From Amphirosellinia nigrospora (lineage: Eukaryota > Ascomycota > Sordariomycetes > Xylariales > Xylariaceae): a DNA stretch of 64,000 nt. Below the pieces are notes generated by a model. It was not told the origin of the DNA. It worked only from the letters and a program-made list of their open reading frames with translations, and did not search any database. The translations under genes were made by a program, and so were the position numbers. Below, piece by piece: positions 51,201-62,766 of this stretch (position 1 is the stretch's first letter; every line of letters starts with the position of its first letter). The stretch lies in assembly GCA_004123355.1 (NCBI GenBank), contig SCHM01000004.1, forward strand, positions 7,591,017 through 7,655,016, written 5' to 3'.

Positions 51201-52441
51201 CGGAGTCACGGATCACGGATCACGGATCACGGAACATGATACCTACGAGGCCTAATTTGCATTTACATGAACAGATTTACAGTTTGATACCTCATCCCAT
51301 CTTGGTCTTCATGCCGGTGGTGGGCGCAGACTACCTACCTACTCAAGCAAGTCTGTGGAGTTCAAGTTGATGATTTTGCTATGCATAACATAACGCCTTT
51401 GTTCCCTTGCAATACGGAATGAATTTGTTGCTACTGGGTAGGGAACGGATTGTCAAAACGTTGACCGAAGTTTAGCAGTCCTTCTATCTAACACAGACGA
51501 CCTGCACAGCTCCATCTCATCTGTTCGGCGTGGGACAACCATGTAATTCCAACTAATTAATCAACAGTAGAACTGAATTAAGGGTTACATGATGTTACCC
51601 AACTCAGACCTGCAGGTAGGTACCTTTGATATCCATGTTAGGCACTGTGAGCAATAGACCACCTACCTACCTAGGTACCTACTTAGACGAGGCAACCTGC
51701 AAGCTGCATGTACGACGGGTACAACGTCGTATCATCAATAAGAATTGACAATGTTCTATGTTTGCGATCCGATGCCGAAGCACCCGCCCGGCCGGTACAG
51801 TACCTGCCTACGTACGTAATTTACCTAAATTTCTTCTTCTCGCTCTCCACTTCCCTCCCCTCTATTAATTCCCCGCAGCCTCCCTGCAGCCTCTCTCGAC
51901 ATCGAAAACAAAGACTGCAAATTCGAACTCTCCTTATCCAACAATCCATCTAAACAATCCAGCCCAACAGATTCACTCTTGTCGCCAAGCCAAACTGATC
52001 TCTTGCGGGATTCTTTTACGACGTGTCGATAGAAAAGGCATCAGGAAGACGCCGTTGTAGACCAGATAGAATTACATTGTTGAAGTATTGGGGTGGGTAA
52101 GTAGGTGGATCAATTCAGATCATCGACCATTGTTCTCATCCTGCACCAAGCAATAACTGGAGTCGCTGACAATCACCAAGGCTTCGCCACGAGGTATGTA
52201 TATATTAGTCGACGCCGGCGAATTATTTCCTGGAGCATCGACAAAACGCACCACTAACACCGCTGCATTTTGAACTATCTAGTTATCCAACTACCTATAA
52301 TTTTTCGAGTTATCATCGCCGTCGGCTGCAGCCACATCCCGCTACCCCGCGTGACAGCGACAAAACCTCAATCTGCCAACCTTCCTCTACGGCACTTACA
52401 CACTTCGTAGTAGCACTCCTCACACCCACCCCTTCCTCAAG
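51201..52441. other. Intergenic region between hbrB and the cupin gene
   Basis: It contains four ATCACGG-like units at 51,204-51,235 and a dense set of TACCTA/TAGGTA words (51,330, 51,615, 51,662-51,685, 51,800-51,830). No gene with family support was found. The cupin promoter should lie toward the right end. Confidence 0.5.
51204..51235. repeat. Short tandem repeat GGATCAC, about 4 copies
   Basis: CACGGATCACGGATCACGGA lies just after the hbrB stop codon, in the 3' untranslated region. Confidence 0.7.
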
Positions 52442-52908
52442 ATGTCTTCTTCCTCCTCTCCCCAGTTGACGGCACAAGACGTCATCAAGGCCCTCGACCT
52501 ATCCCCGCACCCGGAAAAGGGGTACTACATCGAAACCTTCCGAGACTCGGACGCGCCGGCCGGGCGCGCCAGCTCGACGTGCATCTACTACCTCCTCGAG
52601 GGCGAGGCGGGGCTCTCGCACTGGCACCGCGTCCGCGACGCCGTCGAGGTCTGGCACTACTACGCCGGGGCCCCGCTGCGCCTCAGCCTCGCGTGGGACG
52701 ACGGCACGGCCGTGCGGGACGTCGTCCTCGGCGCCGACCTGCTGCAGGGCCAGCGGCCCCAGGTCGTCGTCCACCGCAACGAGTGGCAGCACGCCGTCTC
52801 CCTCGGCGACTGGACCCTCGTTGGATGCTCCGTCGCCCCGGCCTTCACCTTCGAGTCCTTCCAGATGGCCGAGGAGGGTGGGAGCCGAACGGGGAGGAGA
52901 AGAAGTGA
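52442..52908 (+). CDS. DUF985 cupin-fold protein
   Basis: A small single-domain cupin of the DUF985 family (yeast YML079W type), with no introns. It begins MSSSSSPQLTAQDVIKALDL. Family features are the GYYIETFRD strand, SSTCIYYLLEGE, the histidine pair in LSHWHRV and VWHYYAGAPLRL, and the C-terminal GCSVAPAFTFESFQMA block. Structures of this family resemble isomerases and plant storage proteins; no reaction is proven and the ligand is unknown. The family normally ends FEGF-x-A-x-x-GW. One extra G near 52,877 turns GGSRTG into GWEPNG and moves the stop to 52,906-52,908, giving 155 residues. I take that as the true end. The body has strong GC3 codon use, unlike the flanks. Confidence 0.85.
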
Positions 52909-54690
52909 GTAGGGTCGGAGGATTTGTGCGCCGGGGACCGGGCTCTGTTGGTCGACTGTAGAGGGCGGGGGTTGTGTCGGGATATGTGTGGTATTATCGG
53001 CCGCCCGTGTGAAAAATGTACGGCTGCCGTGCGGTTGTGAGATTACTGACGTGTGTTTCCAGTTGGGTTGTTACTGGGCCGATTATATTGGACCTCTTCC
53101 TCTACTTTACCATTACATCATTCAACACTTAATTATCGGATATATGTATTTAAAAAGGAATAAAAAGGAGACGATGCGAGCTATATCGCAAGAGTATCCT
53201 ATTTCTCGTTGCTGGACTCTTTGCCGATTTATATGCCATGTGAAATAAGCGTACCATTACAACTGGCATTTGTTTTGCACTTCTGAATACTTAATGCAAT
53301 TTGCTTCTGGGATGTAGTTATTTAAAATGTGCATCATGTGGATAGAACGTTCGCTTATGTAAGATTGGTCATGACGATGCGTAGTTGATACGGGTTCAGG
53401 TGAAGTCATTGGAGGACTGCGACAAAGATCATAGTTGCAACAAGCATTTGTATTCCTAGCTACTCTCATTGAACCAAGGTATTGTATTCTAGCGATGCAA
53501 ATTCAAGTGCGTCTGCCTAAAAAAACGCTCAGAACGAACACCTATCGCGAGAACGCCTAGTTCTAAGAATAGACCGACCTATTATCAACTAGTTAGCCTC
53601 AGTGTTTCGAGTAAAACAGGCAGCCAGAACGTGAAAGATTGAGTATTGTAAATCAGACATCCAAGGAAGAAATTGACCCTCATTTACTTCAAAATAGGCT
53701 CGTATGAAGCTCGAGTGGAAACTGCGAATAAGGTGGAAGATTCATCTTGTAAAACACAAGTCGGGTTATTGCGAAGAAATTGATAAGCTTACCTAATGGT
53801 AGAAAATGGGTAGCATGCAGAGCATATGCCCGCTCAATGACTCAGATGTTGGGGGTTAGAGTGGCGGTTGTCTACGAAGCGGCACGGAGAAAAAATCTGA
53901 GCAAACATCCAAAGTTAGCGGCTGAGTCAGCGACCAGAGTGATGTGCAATCTTCTCGTAACGAGGCCTCCCCGGCTCGTGTGCCAGCCTGCCCAAGGCAT
54001 ACGGGCACACGAGATCAGACAAAGTATACTGGCAAGTAACAGGCTGCTAGAGCCCGAACAGTCGAAACTTTCTTCATGGTCGATTCGGTTGGGAAAAGAA
54101 GACAATTTGGTAAGATGTCATCCTGAGAAGGGAGGCGGACGGTAACGTGAGATTGTGGAGGAGAGGAGAGACGGCGCGACTCACCATTTCATTTCAAGGC
54201 GCTGGAGGGCGATGGGATAGATACAAACCAATGCACCGATATTATTGACAATACTGAAAGTATCGTCCGTCTCGTGCTGGGGAGATGGTCAAAGACGACG
54301 AGCTCTGCGGGTGGAAGGAAGAGTGTCGACGGAGAGGGTAAATGTTGGACTGACGCGAAATTTATAGGGAAGAAAATCCAAGGACCCTGATGCCTTAGCA
54401 GAGCCTCGTGCAAGAAAAGTGAAAAATTTCAGTGGAATCCCGTGGGGCATTGAATCGCTAGCGTAGCGGATAAACTGTGGGTACGGCACGGGGATAGCGC
54501 GATCGGGACTTACCTGGCAGACTCTGTGAGCCAGCTGGCAGCAGTTACAGAATGTCCCTTACTACAGGTTTAAACCAACAACAAACTTTCTTTCAATAGA
54601 AAAGGTTCTTTTCATATTTTATAAGTTGTGCCGTAGAGATTTCCTCTGTGCTTAAATAGGTTCGACTCGCTTTAACTTAGACCCACCCCC
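52909..54690. other. Intergenic region, no gene supported
   Basis: Short open frames at 53,780-54,145 (+) and 54,189-54,489 (-) have no family resemblance. A possible spliced minus-strand gene around 54,110-54,270 is discussed in the findings. Promoter elements are not obvious. Confidence 0.4.
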
Positions 54691-56398
54691 CCCTTCACCT
54701 TCCACCACACCCTCATACTCCTCCTCCTCATCTTCATCGTACAAGTACAACACGGTGCTACGAGGCCAAAACCGACTAAGTCACCTGCCGGGCTGGTGCC
54801 ACTATCTCATCTATCCACTCGATTCTCCATTCTCCATTCTCCATTCCAAGTGTTCTATAATTGGAGTCAGGAGCATACATAATCCGACCTCCGGCCACGG
54901 TCGGGCTCGTCATTGGACAGCTTGGGCTGCTGCACGTCAGAGCCCCCACCCTCGCCGTCGCTCACTCGCTCGCACCTTCGCTCGCCAGCCCGCCCGCCAG
55001 CCTCCTAGACTAGCGTAGGCTGTCTTGGTCCCGGGATCTGCCACCAGCCCACTGCGTCGGCTTTTCCCACTTTCTCTCGCACTCCTGCTTCTCGCAATTC
55101 TCAGAGCGACGCAGACGCGCCGAACATCCTCGTTTAGTCATCTCCCATCCAAATTACCGACCTACCTAACCTAAATACCTAACCTACACACACTACCCGT
55201 TAGAAAGGTTAGGCGACCTATCTGTCTCTCCCTCTCTACCGTCTACCCCAGCCGCAAATACAGCGCATCGTCCCAGTACAGCGCAGCACCACACAGCACA
55301 GCACAGCACAGCGTAGCATACAGGTACCTAACCTTACCTATCTTAAGTACTAAACCTCATCAGGTACCATACCGCTGTAGGTATAAGGTTATAGGCAGGC
55401 CGCTGTAAATCGGTTAGTTACCACAACCCACACAACAACCAACCCGACCCAAACCCAAACCCACCGCCTGCTGATTGATTGCCCATTAATGACCCATCGC
55501 CCATCGCCCATCGCCCATCGCCCAATCGCCCACCCACTCACTGCCCATGACAGCCAGCCAGCCAGCCCGCCAGCCCCAGCACTACCTATCTAGCACCAGC
55601 GCATCCTTCCCCGTTAATCATCATTACTGCTCATTACCTTACCACTCACCACTCACTTTCCCGTCCCCATCCGCTGCTCGCTCATCCCCGACGCCTCTGG
55701 CCATTTGGAGCTGGCTAACTGCTGTACAGCATCCCACATCATACGCTCTCTCTCATATCTCGTCTTCTCTTCGTAACCACGCCTCGGTCATGCGCTGCTG
55801 CATCTCGAGTTCGTGACCGCGACTCGTCTGCATTCCTCTTCTCTTCTCCCACCCTTCCGTCGTTCCCTTATCCTTGTCCTGGCTCTCGCTTGCATGCCTC
55901 TGATACCATCTTAACGCCGTCGCTTCCAGCACCAGCAGCAGCAGCAGCAGCACGCAGCACGGCTCCGTCGACCGCACCAGCGCCCATTGCAGCACCGACG
56001 GCGCGCTTTCCCGGTTCCGCCATCATTTGTCTCGCTTGTTTTACTTGAGATTTGACCGTCCCTCTTCCCGCTAGGGACCCGTACACGTCTACGACGCCCT
56101 TGGCCCCGTCGCACCCTCGGTCCGCCGACCTTGCGTTTCGCGACGGTCCAGGTTCCCAACTGACCGCGCTCCACCCGACTAGCCGACTGCTTCCCCGTGC
56201 AAGCTCTCGTCGTGGCGTGTGTTGCGCTACTTTCTTCCTCGGTGGTCGCACTGCATTGATCGACGACGCTCCGACGCGCGCGTGTTGGTTGACAGCGCAC
56301 CCGTACCCGACCCCCTTACCGCCAATTTATACGCGCATGGTATACCGTAAAGAGTGCGACGTCGATATCCACGCTGTGGGTAATCGACAATATCAGAT
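54691..56398 (+). promoter_or_regulatory. Long pyrimidine-rich 5' region of ptaB
   Basis: About 1.7 kb before the ptaB start is rich in C/T and in short tandem units: CCATTCT at 54,823-54,848, CACAG/CAGCA at 55,285-55,320, GCCCATC at 55,493-55,535 and CAG at 55,930-55,965. TACCTA words occur at 55,160-55,190 and 55,320-55,345. In related fungi this regulator has a long leader and promoter. Several upstream ATGs would begin short ORFs. I see no protein gene in it. Confidence 0.5.
55493..55535. repeat. Tandem repeat GCCCATC, about 5 copies
   Basis: GCCCATCGCCCATCGCCCAT runs on as a 7-bp tandem with one insertion of A near its end. Confidence 0.8.
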
Positions 56399-57147
56399 AT
56401 GATGGCGAGCATTGGTCCGGGTTTCCACCCAGGCATGGCACAGCACCCCGGGGTCCATCCCGGCCATCCCATGGGTGCTCCCGGTATGGCTCATAATCCG
56501 AGTCAACCTGGCTCTCAGCAAGGTATACCGCCCCAGATGGCCGCTCACCTGGCCGCCTCTGGTCCCGGCGGCCAGATCAATCCCGCTGCCATGATGGGAG
56601 GCATGCCTCAGGGTGCTGGCGGTCCGAATAACCACGCCCTCCAACATTTAAGTCCGCAATTATTCCAACAGCAGCAGCACTACAGTGAGTATTGCCCCGT
56701 CCTCTGTAGCATCGCTTCCAAACCGCCACCCTTGACCACCCGGGCTCCTGCTGATATACTATAGTGGCGGCTCAAAATCCAAACACAAACGTGTTCAATA
56801 TGCAGCAACAGCGAATCTTACAGGCGAGGCAGGCCGGCATGATGCAGCATCAGATGATGAATGGCGGGATGCCCATGATGGCGAATATGAATCCGCAGCA
56901 GTTTGCGCAAATGAGACAGGGTATGCGACCGGGTATGCCTGCGCACATGCCGCAAGGCCATCTTCAACAAGGCAACCAACATCCAACTCCCAGCAACAAC
57001 AGGTAAGCCGGCCTTCAAATCACGCGCCGGCAGCCGCGTCATTTGTACCATGTCTTGGCTATATCTCTCTCGGTTCGGTGGCTAACTAAGGAATTTGCGT
57101 AGCAAATGTTACAACAGATGGCGATACAGCAGCAGCAGCAGCAGCAA

Positions 57148-57179
<32 letters not shown>

Positions 57180-59241
57180 ACAACATCAGGCCCAACAAGC
57201 TGCGAACAATGCGATGCACCAAGGAGGCCAGCCAGGCCACCCCATATGACACCACACCAGCTCCAGGCCCTACAACAGCAGCAACAAAACCAGCTTGCAC
57301 AGTCGATGGCACAGCAGATGCCCGCAACGGTTGCGCAAAGCCAGCAACCTCAACCGCAACCGCAGGCTCAAGCCCAACCGCCACCTCAACCCCAGGGCCA
57401 GGCACAACAACCCCAGCAGCCCCAGCAGCCACAACAAGGTCAGCAGCAGCAAGGCCAACACCAAGTCCAACAGGCTGCTGCAGGCGCCCAGGGTCCTCAG
57501 AGAGCGGCCACACCTGCTGGTGGTCAAGCCAACCAGCCACAGGCCCAGGGCCCGACTGCGGCTCAGTCAAATCAACAGCAGCAGCAGCAGCATCCGCCGC
57601 AACAGCAGGCACAGCCACAGAATCAGTCAACCAACCAATCGCAACAGCCCAACGCTCAGCTACTACAAGCCCAACAACAACAGCAGCTCCATCTCCATAT
57701 GCAACAAGCGGCTCAGCAACAAGCCCAGCAGCAACACAAAAATGATAATCTAATGAAGGGTCAATGTGTGCTCAAGTTGATGCAGTTCAGCGAGCATCTG
57801 AGCAACTTCCCGGTTCGTCATGCTCTATAACAACTGTGAGCCCGCTTATTTCTAACTTGCGGAGTAGGGTACGAAGAGTCGAGACGATGTACATTATTGG
57901 CAAGCATTTGTTGACCGGTTTTTCTCACCTCGAGGTGTTTTCCGATTGTCACTTGCGGTTACCGGATCTGATCCCGCGAACGAAGAACACGCATCGGACA
58001 AGCAGTATGAGATAGTGCAGCCAGCACTCGCCAGATTTTTCCATACGCATTTTCAGAGCGGTATCCGTCAGATACAGTTGACGTTCGAGAGGGGCACCTC
58101 TGATAGACAATTATCGAACGGTTGTCATTTCCTCGAGAATCCAAGGGCTAGCATGATATATTGGTTTGAGAACTCTCACGTACGTATATCCTGCTTGGCA
58201 AAACTACCTATCGGTTTTTATCTCGCTTGCTGACATACTTGAGCTAGGTAATTGCTACCGGACAGCTAAAAGCACAGTTCGACAGTGAACAAAAGTTGGA
58301 GATGCTTGAGTTTAACACACAGAGCCACGAGGAGTACGTTTCGAGGAAGATGGTCATCAATGCGGCGAGGCCAACACATTCGTGGGCAAAGGAATGGAAA
58401 AAGGTCAACGGCCAAGACGCGAACGCCTCTCCTGAAATGAGCAAGAAGGGCAAGGCAAAGCAGTTGAAATCGCCGCCGAGCGCGCCTCCTGATTTCGTCA
58501 TACCCCATTCCGCCGTCAAGGGACACGGCATCACGGAGCCCGTTTTCCAATTCCTCGAGGTATGCAGTCTATATGTACTGTTGTAATGTTTGATCATGTG
58601 GGCTGACGTTTACGCAATAGATTGTTGAGGTAATGGGCCAAATGAACGTAAGTCAACACAACGTCCCAACCTCTTCGTTGGGGTGGGGCGTGGCAAGCAA
58701 GTTATCGGCTTGCCTTTCGCTTTCTACATGTCACTGACATATTTTACGTTGTTAGCCTTTATTCAATTACTACCAAGCGCACTCGTCACTGTCCCCGTAC
58801 CAGGCACTCAACGAGTATGTCAATGCCCACATCACAAATGGGCAACAAGTGACCATCAACGGACATGCTCCCGGGGCTATCCCTCCAAACCAACGAACAC
58901 CGAGCTTTAGCCAGTTCCCCCTGGGGGCTTCGCCGGCTACGTCGCATCTACAACTCCCCAATTCACCTCATATGGGAAGCCCTGCACAAGGTCACATGCA
59001 GGCACCTGGCATGCAGCTTCAGCAGAGTGCGCAAGGGACGAATTCTAGTGGCCCTAGCGCGAATACGAGTCCAGCGAGTAACAAACGAAGAAGGCCGTCG
59101 GCGGTAAAAGCCGAAGATGATGGTGGTGCACCAACACCGGCCAGTCTGGGCGCACCGCAAGTGAATGGGGTGGCTACAAAGAAGCCGCCTACGCCTCGTA
59201 TGGCCCACAACAATAAGCGTCAAAAAGTGAACCCAGCATAG
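56399..59241 (+). CDS. ptaB: LIM-binding (LDB/SEUSS-type) transcription cofactor PtaB/Mfg1
   Basis: A homologue of Aspergillus PtaB and yeast Mfg1, cofactors that work with Som1/Flo8-type factors in adhesion, filamentation and conidiation. Exons are 56399-56684, 56765-57002, 57103-57812, 57868-58179, 58248-58559, 58621-58647 and 58756-59241. The first half is Met/Gln/Pro-rich with a long poly-Gln run (57,130-57,190). The LIM-binding domain spans roughly residues 420-630 and includes QCVLKLMQFSEHLSNFP, DVHYWQAFVDRFFSPRG and MIYWFENSHVIATGQLKAQF. A C-terminal basic KRRRPSAVKAE stretch is a possible nuclear signal. Exon 6 is only 27 bases. One base appears missing near 56,990 (TCCCAGC) and one near 57,243 (CACCCCATATG). 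With both restored the protein is 790 residues. Nuclear cofactor without DNA-binding domain of its own. Confidence 0.87.
57127..57190 (+). repeat. CAG/CAA tract encoding poly-Gln in ptaB
   Basis: More than 15 consecutive Gln codons, mixing CAG and CAA. Length variation between strains is to be expected. Confidence 0.85.
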
Positions 59242-60509
59242 GGATTCCATCTTTCGGTCGGCTGTCACTGTTTTTCTTTTTATCTCTCCATCATAGCATA
59301 TCGGCGTCAGGCTGGATATGATTTTGATCTTGATTCCCAATTTCTTAAGGTGTTTGGGGGGGTTTGCTAATTTACCACTTTTTGGTCTACCGCTCAAACT
59401 GCCCATCAGGAACCACTATCGTCAACTTTTTTTCCCCCTCTTTTGATTTATGAATGGCATCTGTTTATGGGCGGACGTTTTTCCACTAGAATGGCGCCTT
59501 TCGCCGGATAGGAGTGGACACATACTTTTCGACGGATCCGTGATACCTGTTTTAGTGCGTGTTCGCTCGCCACGGCAGAGAGACATGTAGCAGCATAATA
59601 TTAGCGAAATTCGGCCTGGGGCCTCTGGTGTCGACGGGGCCGACGGATGCCGACGATGAGGACTGTATGAAGCTTGGCACTAGCCGATGTACGATATACC
59701 TTTTTTTTTTCTTTTCCTCGTCTGCGTCTTGGGTGTTGTCCTCGTCATCATCATTTGTTAGTTAGGCGTTTCATGTGTCGTTGCCTTGCAAAAGCGGTAC
59801 AAGGAGTAGAGGAAGGCAGTCGGTTTCAGCGCACTAGGAGTCGCTGTGCTCCTCGGATATAAGAAAAGTTGAATTTTTCTGCACGTTTACCGTTCCTCTT
59901 GAATTGTGATGCGAGGTGGAAGTACTATGAGATAGTATCGGTTGACGCTACAGGTCGGATAGAGATTGTGTAGTTACGGCTGGCAGTGCCAGAGAGATTC
60001 TACGCCTACCTAAGATGGTCTTAGCAGCATTAATTTATACATACCACAGTAAAGTAACATTGTGCAATGAGTCTTCTGACATTTCCGTGCACGGTTCGGC
60101 CGAAATACGTACGGTGCCCATCGAGATGATGATTACCTAATCCGTCTCAGAAATAGATCGACGAATCGACGACCTGAGCTGATCTAGGCTGACACTGTAT
60201 GTAGTTCGATGTAAGTACCTACCTTGTCTGCGAGTTTTCGTTAGTGCGATCGGATTTGTTTGGCAAGTTGCTGAATGCGCAGTGATGACCTCATGATTTC
60301 ACGGAAGCTTGATGACTTCATCATCTCATGTTTACTTTGTGTAGCCAAGGGGTTTATTTATAACCCTGGCTTATTTAGAACTTAATACACGCGATATCAA
60401 TTCTACCGTTTTTTCTATTAGTATTACGATAAGACTATTGCTATTGTCGGTTGCTATTCCTTGTTCAAAATTTGTCTTTGGAACAGAAGATCTGTCAAGA
60501 TCCAACACC
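59242..60509. other. Intergenic region after ptaB
   Basis: The first few hundred bases should be the ptaB 3' untranslated region. No protein gene is supported. TTTATTTATAACC near 60,353-60,365 could be a TATA element for the gene at 60,510. The TACCTA word occurs at 60,005 and 60,218. Confidence 0.45.
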
Positions 60510-60945
60510 ATGAGCGACCACGCAAACCAACAATCCGAAGGCGGCCAGGCCGGCGGTCAGGAGGCTGGTCATTCGGCTATTCATGGAGTATGTCCCGTCT
60601 CCCTCTTCCCACCCCCGTATTCCATCCCTATCTTCTTCGATCTCATCGTCATTCCTCCCACGCGTGAGCCATGGCCGGGCGGTGTGCATGATAGTAACGG
60701 TAGAGCAGATAGCAGGCCCCTCGTTCGACAACATCTACGCGCAGAAACGGTCCGTGGGCTCCATGTCTCAGGAGAAGCGCGAGAACCTCGCCGACCAGAA
60801 ACCCAAGTCGATCATGGGCAAGATGTGGCAGAAGTGAGTTTCGCTGCTTGATACGCCCGATGTGAGGTGGCTGGCTAACTTTGGGGCGTCAAGCGTTGTG
60901 TCGGGACCCGGAGGACCGAATCCTCCTGCGGGCAATAAATCGTAG
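60510..60945 (+). CDS. Small conserved fungal protein, unknown function
   Basis: Three exons fit: 60510-60587, about 60709-60833 and 60894-60945, giving about 84 residues. It starts MSDHANQQSEGGQAGGQEA, then GPSFDNIYAQKRSVGSMSQE, KPKSIMGKMWQNVVSG and ends NPPAGNKS. The first and last introns have good GT-AG ends; the exact acceptor of intron 1 could be three bases earlier. The protein is hydrophilic, without signal peptide or membrane segment, and looks disordered. I recall similar short Gln/Gly-rich proteins in many ascomycetes, often abundant in conidia or under stress, but cannot name a function. Confidence 0.6.
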
Positions 60946-61371
60946 GCGGAGCTGATATTGTTGGTAGTTGAGGGTGATAATGAGCATCCCGGCTAAAACC
61001 AAATAGACGATTATATTTCATGTCTCATGTCTCATGGTCAATCAATTTTGTCTTCTCGTAAAGCACGCCGTATTTCATATCTCAATTCGATGCATCGTCG
61101 TTCATAGGTACCTCTGATTTGATAAGCCCCGCATGCGTACCTCTTACGTTCACCGTCATGCATGTATTCGCGAAGCGGAGGTTCCGGTTACGGAAATATA
61201 CCCGGCCGCTAGATAGGTCATCAACCCTGACGTCAATCGTCCGGCTTGGCTCACTGGATCGACATGAAAGAAAAAGAGATGTCGAAAAGTCAACAGTGCC
61301 GGCAAATTGTACATAGTTTCGCTCAGCAACGCAGCTACCATTCCCTGACTGTACTAGTTGAATAGTTCGAC
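60946..61371. other. Intergenic region upstream of UPF0303-like gene
   Basis: There is nothing beyond a short CATGTCT direct repeat near 61,018-61,032. It must contain the promoter of the next gene. Confidence 0.45.
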
Positions 61372-62186
61372 ATGGCAGTGCACAACGTCCTCCGCCGCAA
61401 AGACGGCTCCGCAGGCGCCGGACTACGCGCCGTCCTCGCGGCTCAGGCGGAGGGGGCATCCGCGCGGCCGATCCCGATCCCGAGCCCACCAGAAGACGTA
61501 TGTCACGAGTATCCAATCCAATCCAATCCAATCCAATCCATCCCTCCCCTCGCATCTCCCAACTAAAAAAAAAAAAAAAAAAAAAACACAAGGCGCGAAA
61601 TTAAATAAAAGCAAACAGGCAGAACAAGTGAAGGCGACCTGCGACTCCTTCACGCTAGAATCCTTCACGGCCGAGGACGCCTGGGAGCTCGGGCACCTAC
61701 TATACGCGCGGCTCCTCCCGTTCGCCGCGGAGCAGCCCACCATCATCTCCATCGCGACGGCCCACGGGCAGCACGTGCTCTTCCAGGCCGCCGTGGGAGC
61801 CGGCACCCTCCCGGACAACGACGTGTGGGTGCGGCGGAAGCGGAACGCTGTGCTGCGCTTCGGCGCCTCCTCGTGGTTCCTGCACTGCCGGTTCGCCGGC
61901 GACGAGGAGGCGTTCCGGCGCAAGTTCGGGATGAGCGAGGACGTGGCTGGGGTATGCTATCCATGGTGGGGGGGTGCCTAGTATGTATTATTCTCGTCCG
62001 AAGGGAAAACCTTGGCATAGGTAGCTTGTGGGCTAACATTCTTCTCTCTCTTCCCCCTTGGTAGTCCGAGTTATCGGGGTCGAAGGTATTGTTGCCGTCG
62101 TTGTGGTTTCGGGACTCAAGCAGCATGAGGATCACGGGGTGATTGTTGACGTGATCTCTAATAATTGGGTGGAAGCTCGGTTCTAA
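61372..62186 (+). CDS. UPF0303/HbpS-like (haem-degrading domain family) protein
   Basis: Exons are 61372-61497, 61619-61951 and 62065-62186. The core shows the UPF0303 pattern: DSFTLESFTAEDAWELGHLL, a strand IISIATAHGQHVLFQAAVGA, then NDVWVRRKRNAVLRFGASSW and a last GIVAVVVVSGLKQHEDHGVI. Bacterial relatives (HbpS, GlcG-type fold) bind haem or small ligands; yeast YBR137W is linked to release of proteins from the Get system. So function here is open. Frame between exons 2 and 3 needs one more G at the exon 2 end (61,949-61,951), giving 193 residues. Intron 1 holds an ATCCA microsatellite and a 22-base A run, so its length is uncertain. Confidence 0.75.
61510..61588. repeat. ATCCA microsatellite and poly-A run in an intron
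   Basis: About five ATCCA units at 61,512-61,540 are followed by an uninterrupted A run at 61,565-61,586. Both lie within intron 1 of the UPF0303-like gene. Confidence 0.8.
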
Positions 62187-62766
62187 TTCTGCTGATTCTT
62201 CTGCCCTCCCTTCCTTGTCTTTACTATTATAGGAACTCTGTGAAGTATAAGTTTGGAAGTCGGTAGGAGAAATACCACTTCAAGCGATAACAAGCGATAA
62301 CATTGAACACAAGTGGATGGTGCATTATTAGGATTACTACCGGCATTTCATCCGGATCGATGAAGAATAATGAGAGCTAGAGAAAGGAATGCATCAAAGT
62401 AATGCTCGACCTTCAGAAAGAGAGATTTAGTTCCTGGACATAGCGATAAGCCTGAATATCCATTCAGAGTTGATGTCTACTATTTCATTCATTTGCGGCC
62501 TTAATTCCTCACATGCCAAGCATGACGTATCAGTAAACGTCTTAGAGTTGTGTTGTAGAGGCTTGATACATATATGAAGCTATCTGGCTATAAAGCTCAT
62601 CATATGCCGATGGGGAGACGATGCAGCGTCCAACGTTCCCATGATCCAAACTTTTTTATGGAGGGCACGCAGGTCTTTCCGCAGGTGACTATATAAACAA
62701 AGAACCAGAATGGGCCCCTTGACCGTGGCTGGAAATAAGTCCATATCCTGAGATGTGATACAGATT
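62187..62766. other. Intergenic region between convergent genes
   Basis: This is the tail-to-tail spacer between the UPF0303-like gene and the SMC-like gene. No further gene is seen. GCGATAACAAGCGATAACA near 62,284 is a short direct repeat. Confidence 0.5.

Noticed and set aside
53780-54145. Open frame of 121 codons on the plus strand
   Set aside because: Composition and residue pattern look random, there is no family resemblance, and it is overlapped by an equally long frame on the other strand.
54590-54690. Possible tRNA suggested by GGTTCGACTC
   Set aside because: No cloverleaf with matching acceptor and anticodon arms can be folded around the T-arm-like word.
57109-57630. Leu/Val-rich minus-strand frame
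   Set aside because: It is the reverse reading of the CAG/CAA tract of ptaB; hydrophobic runs are a codon artefact.
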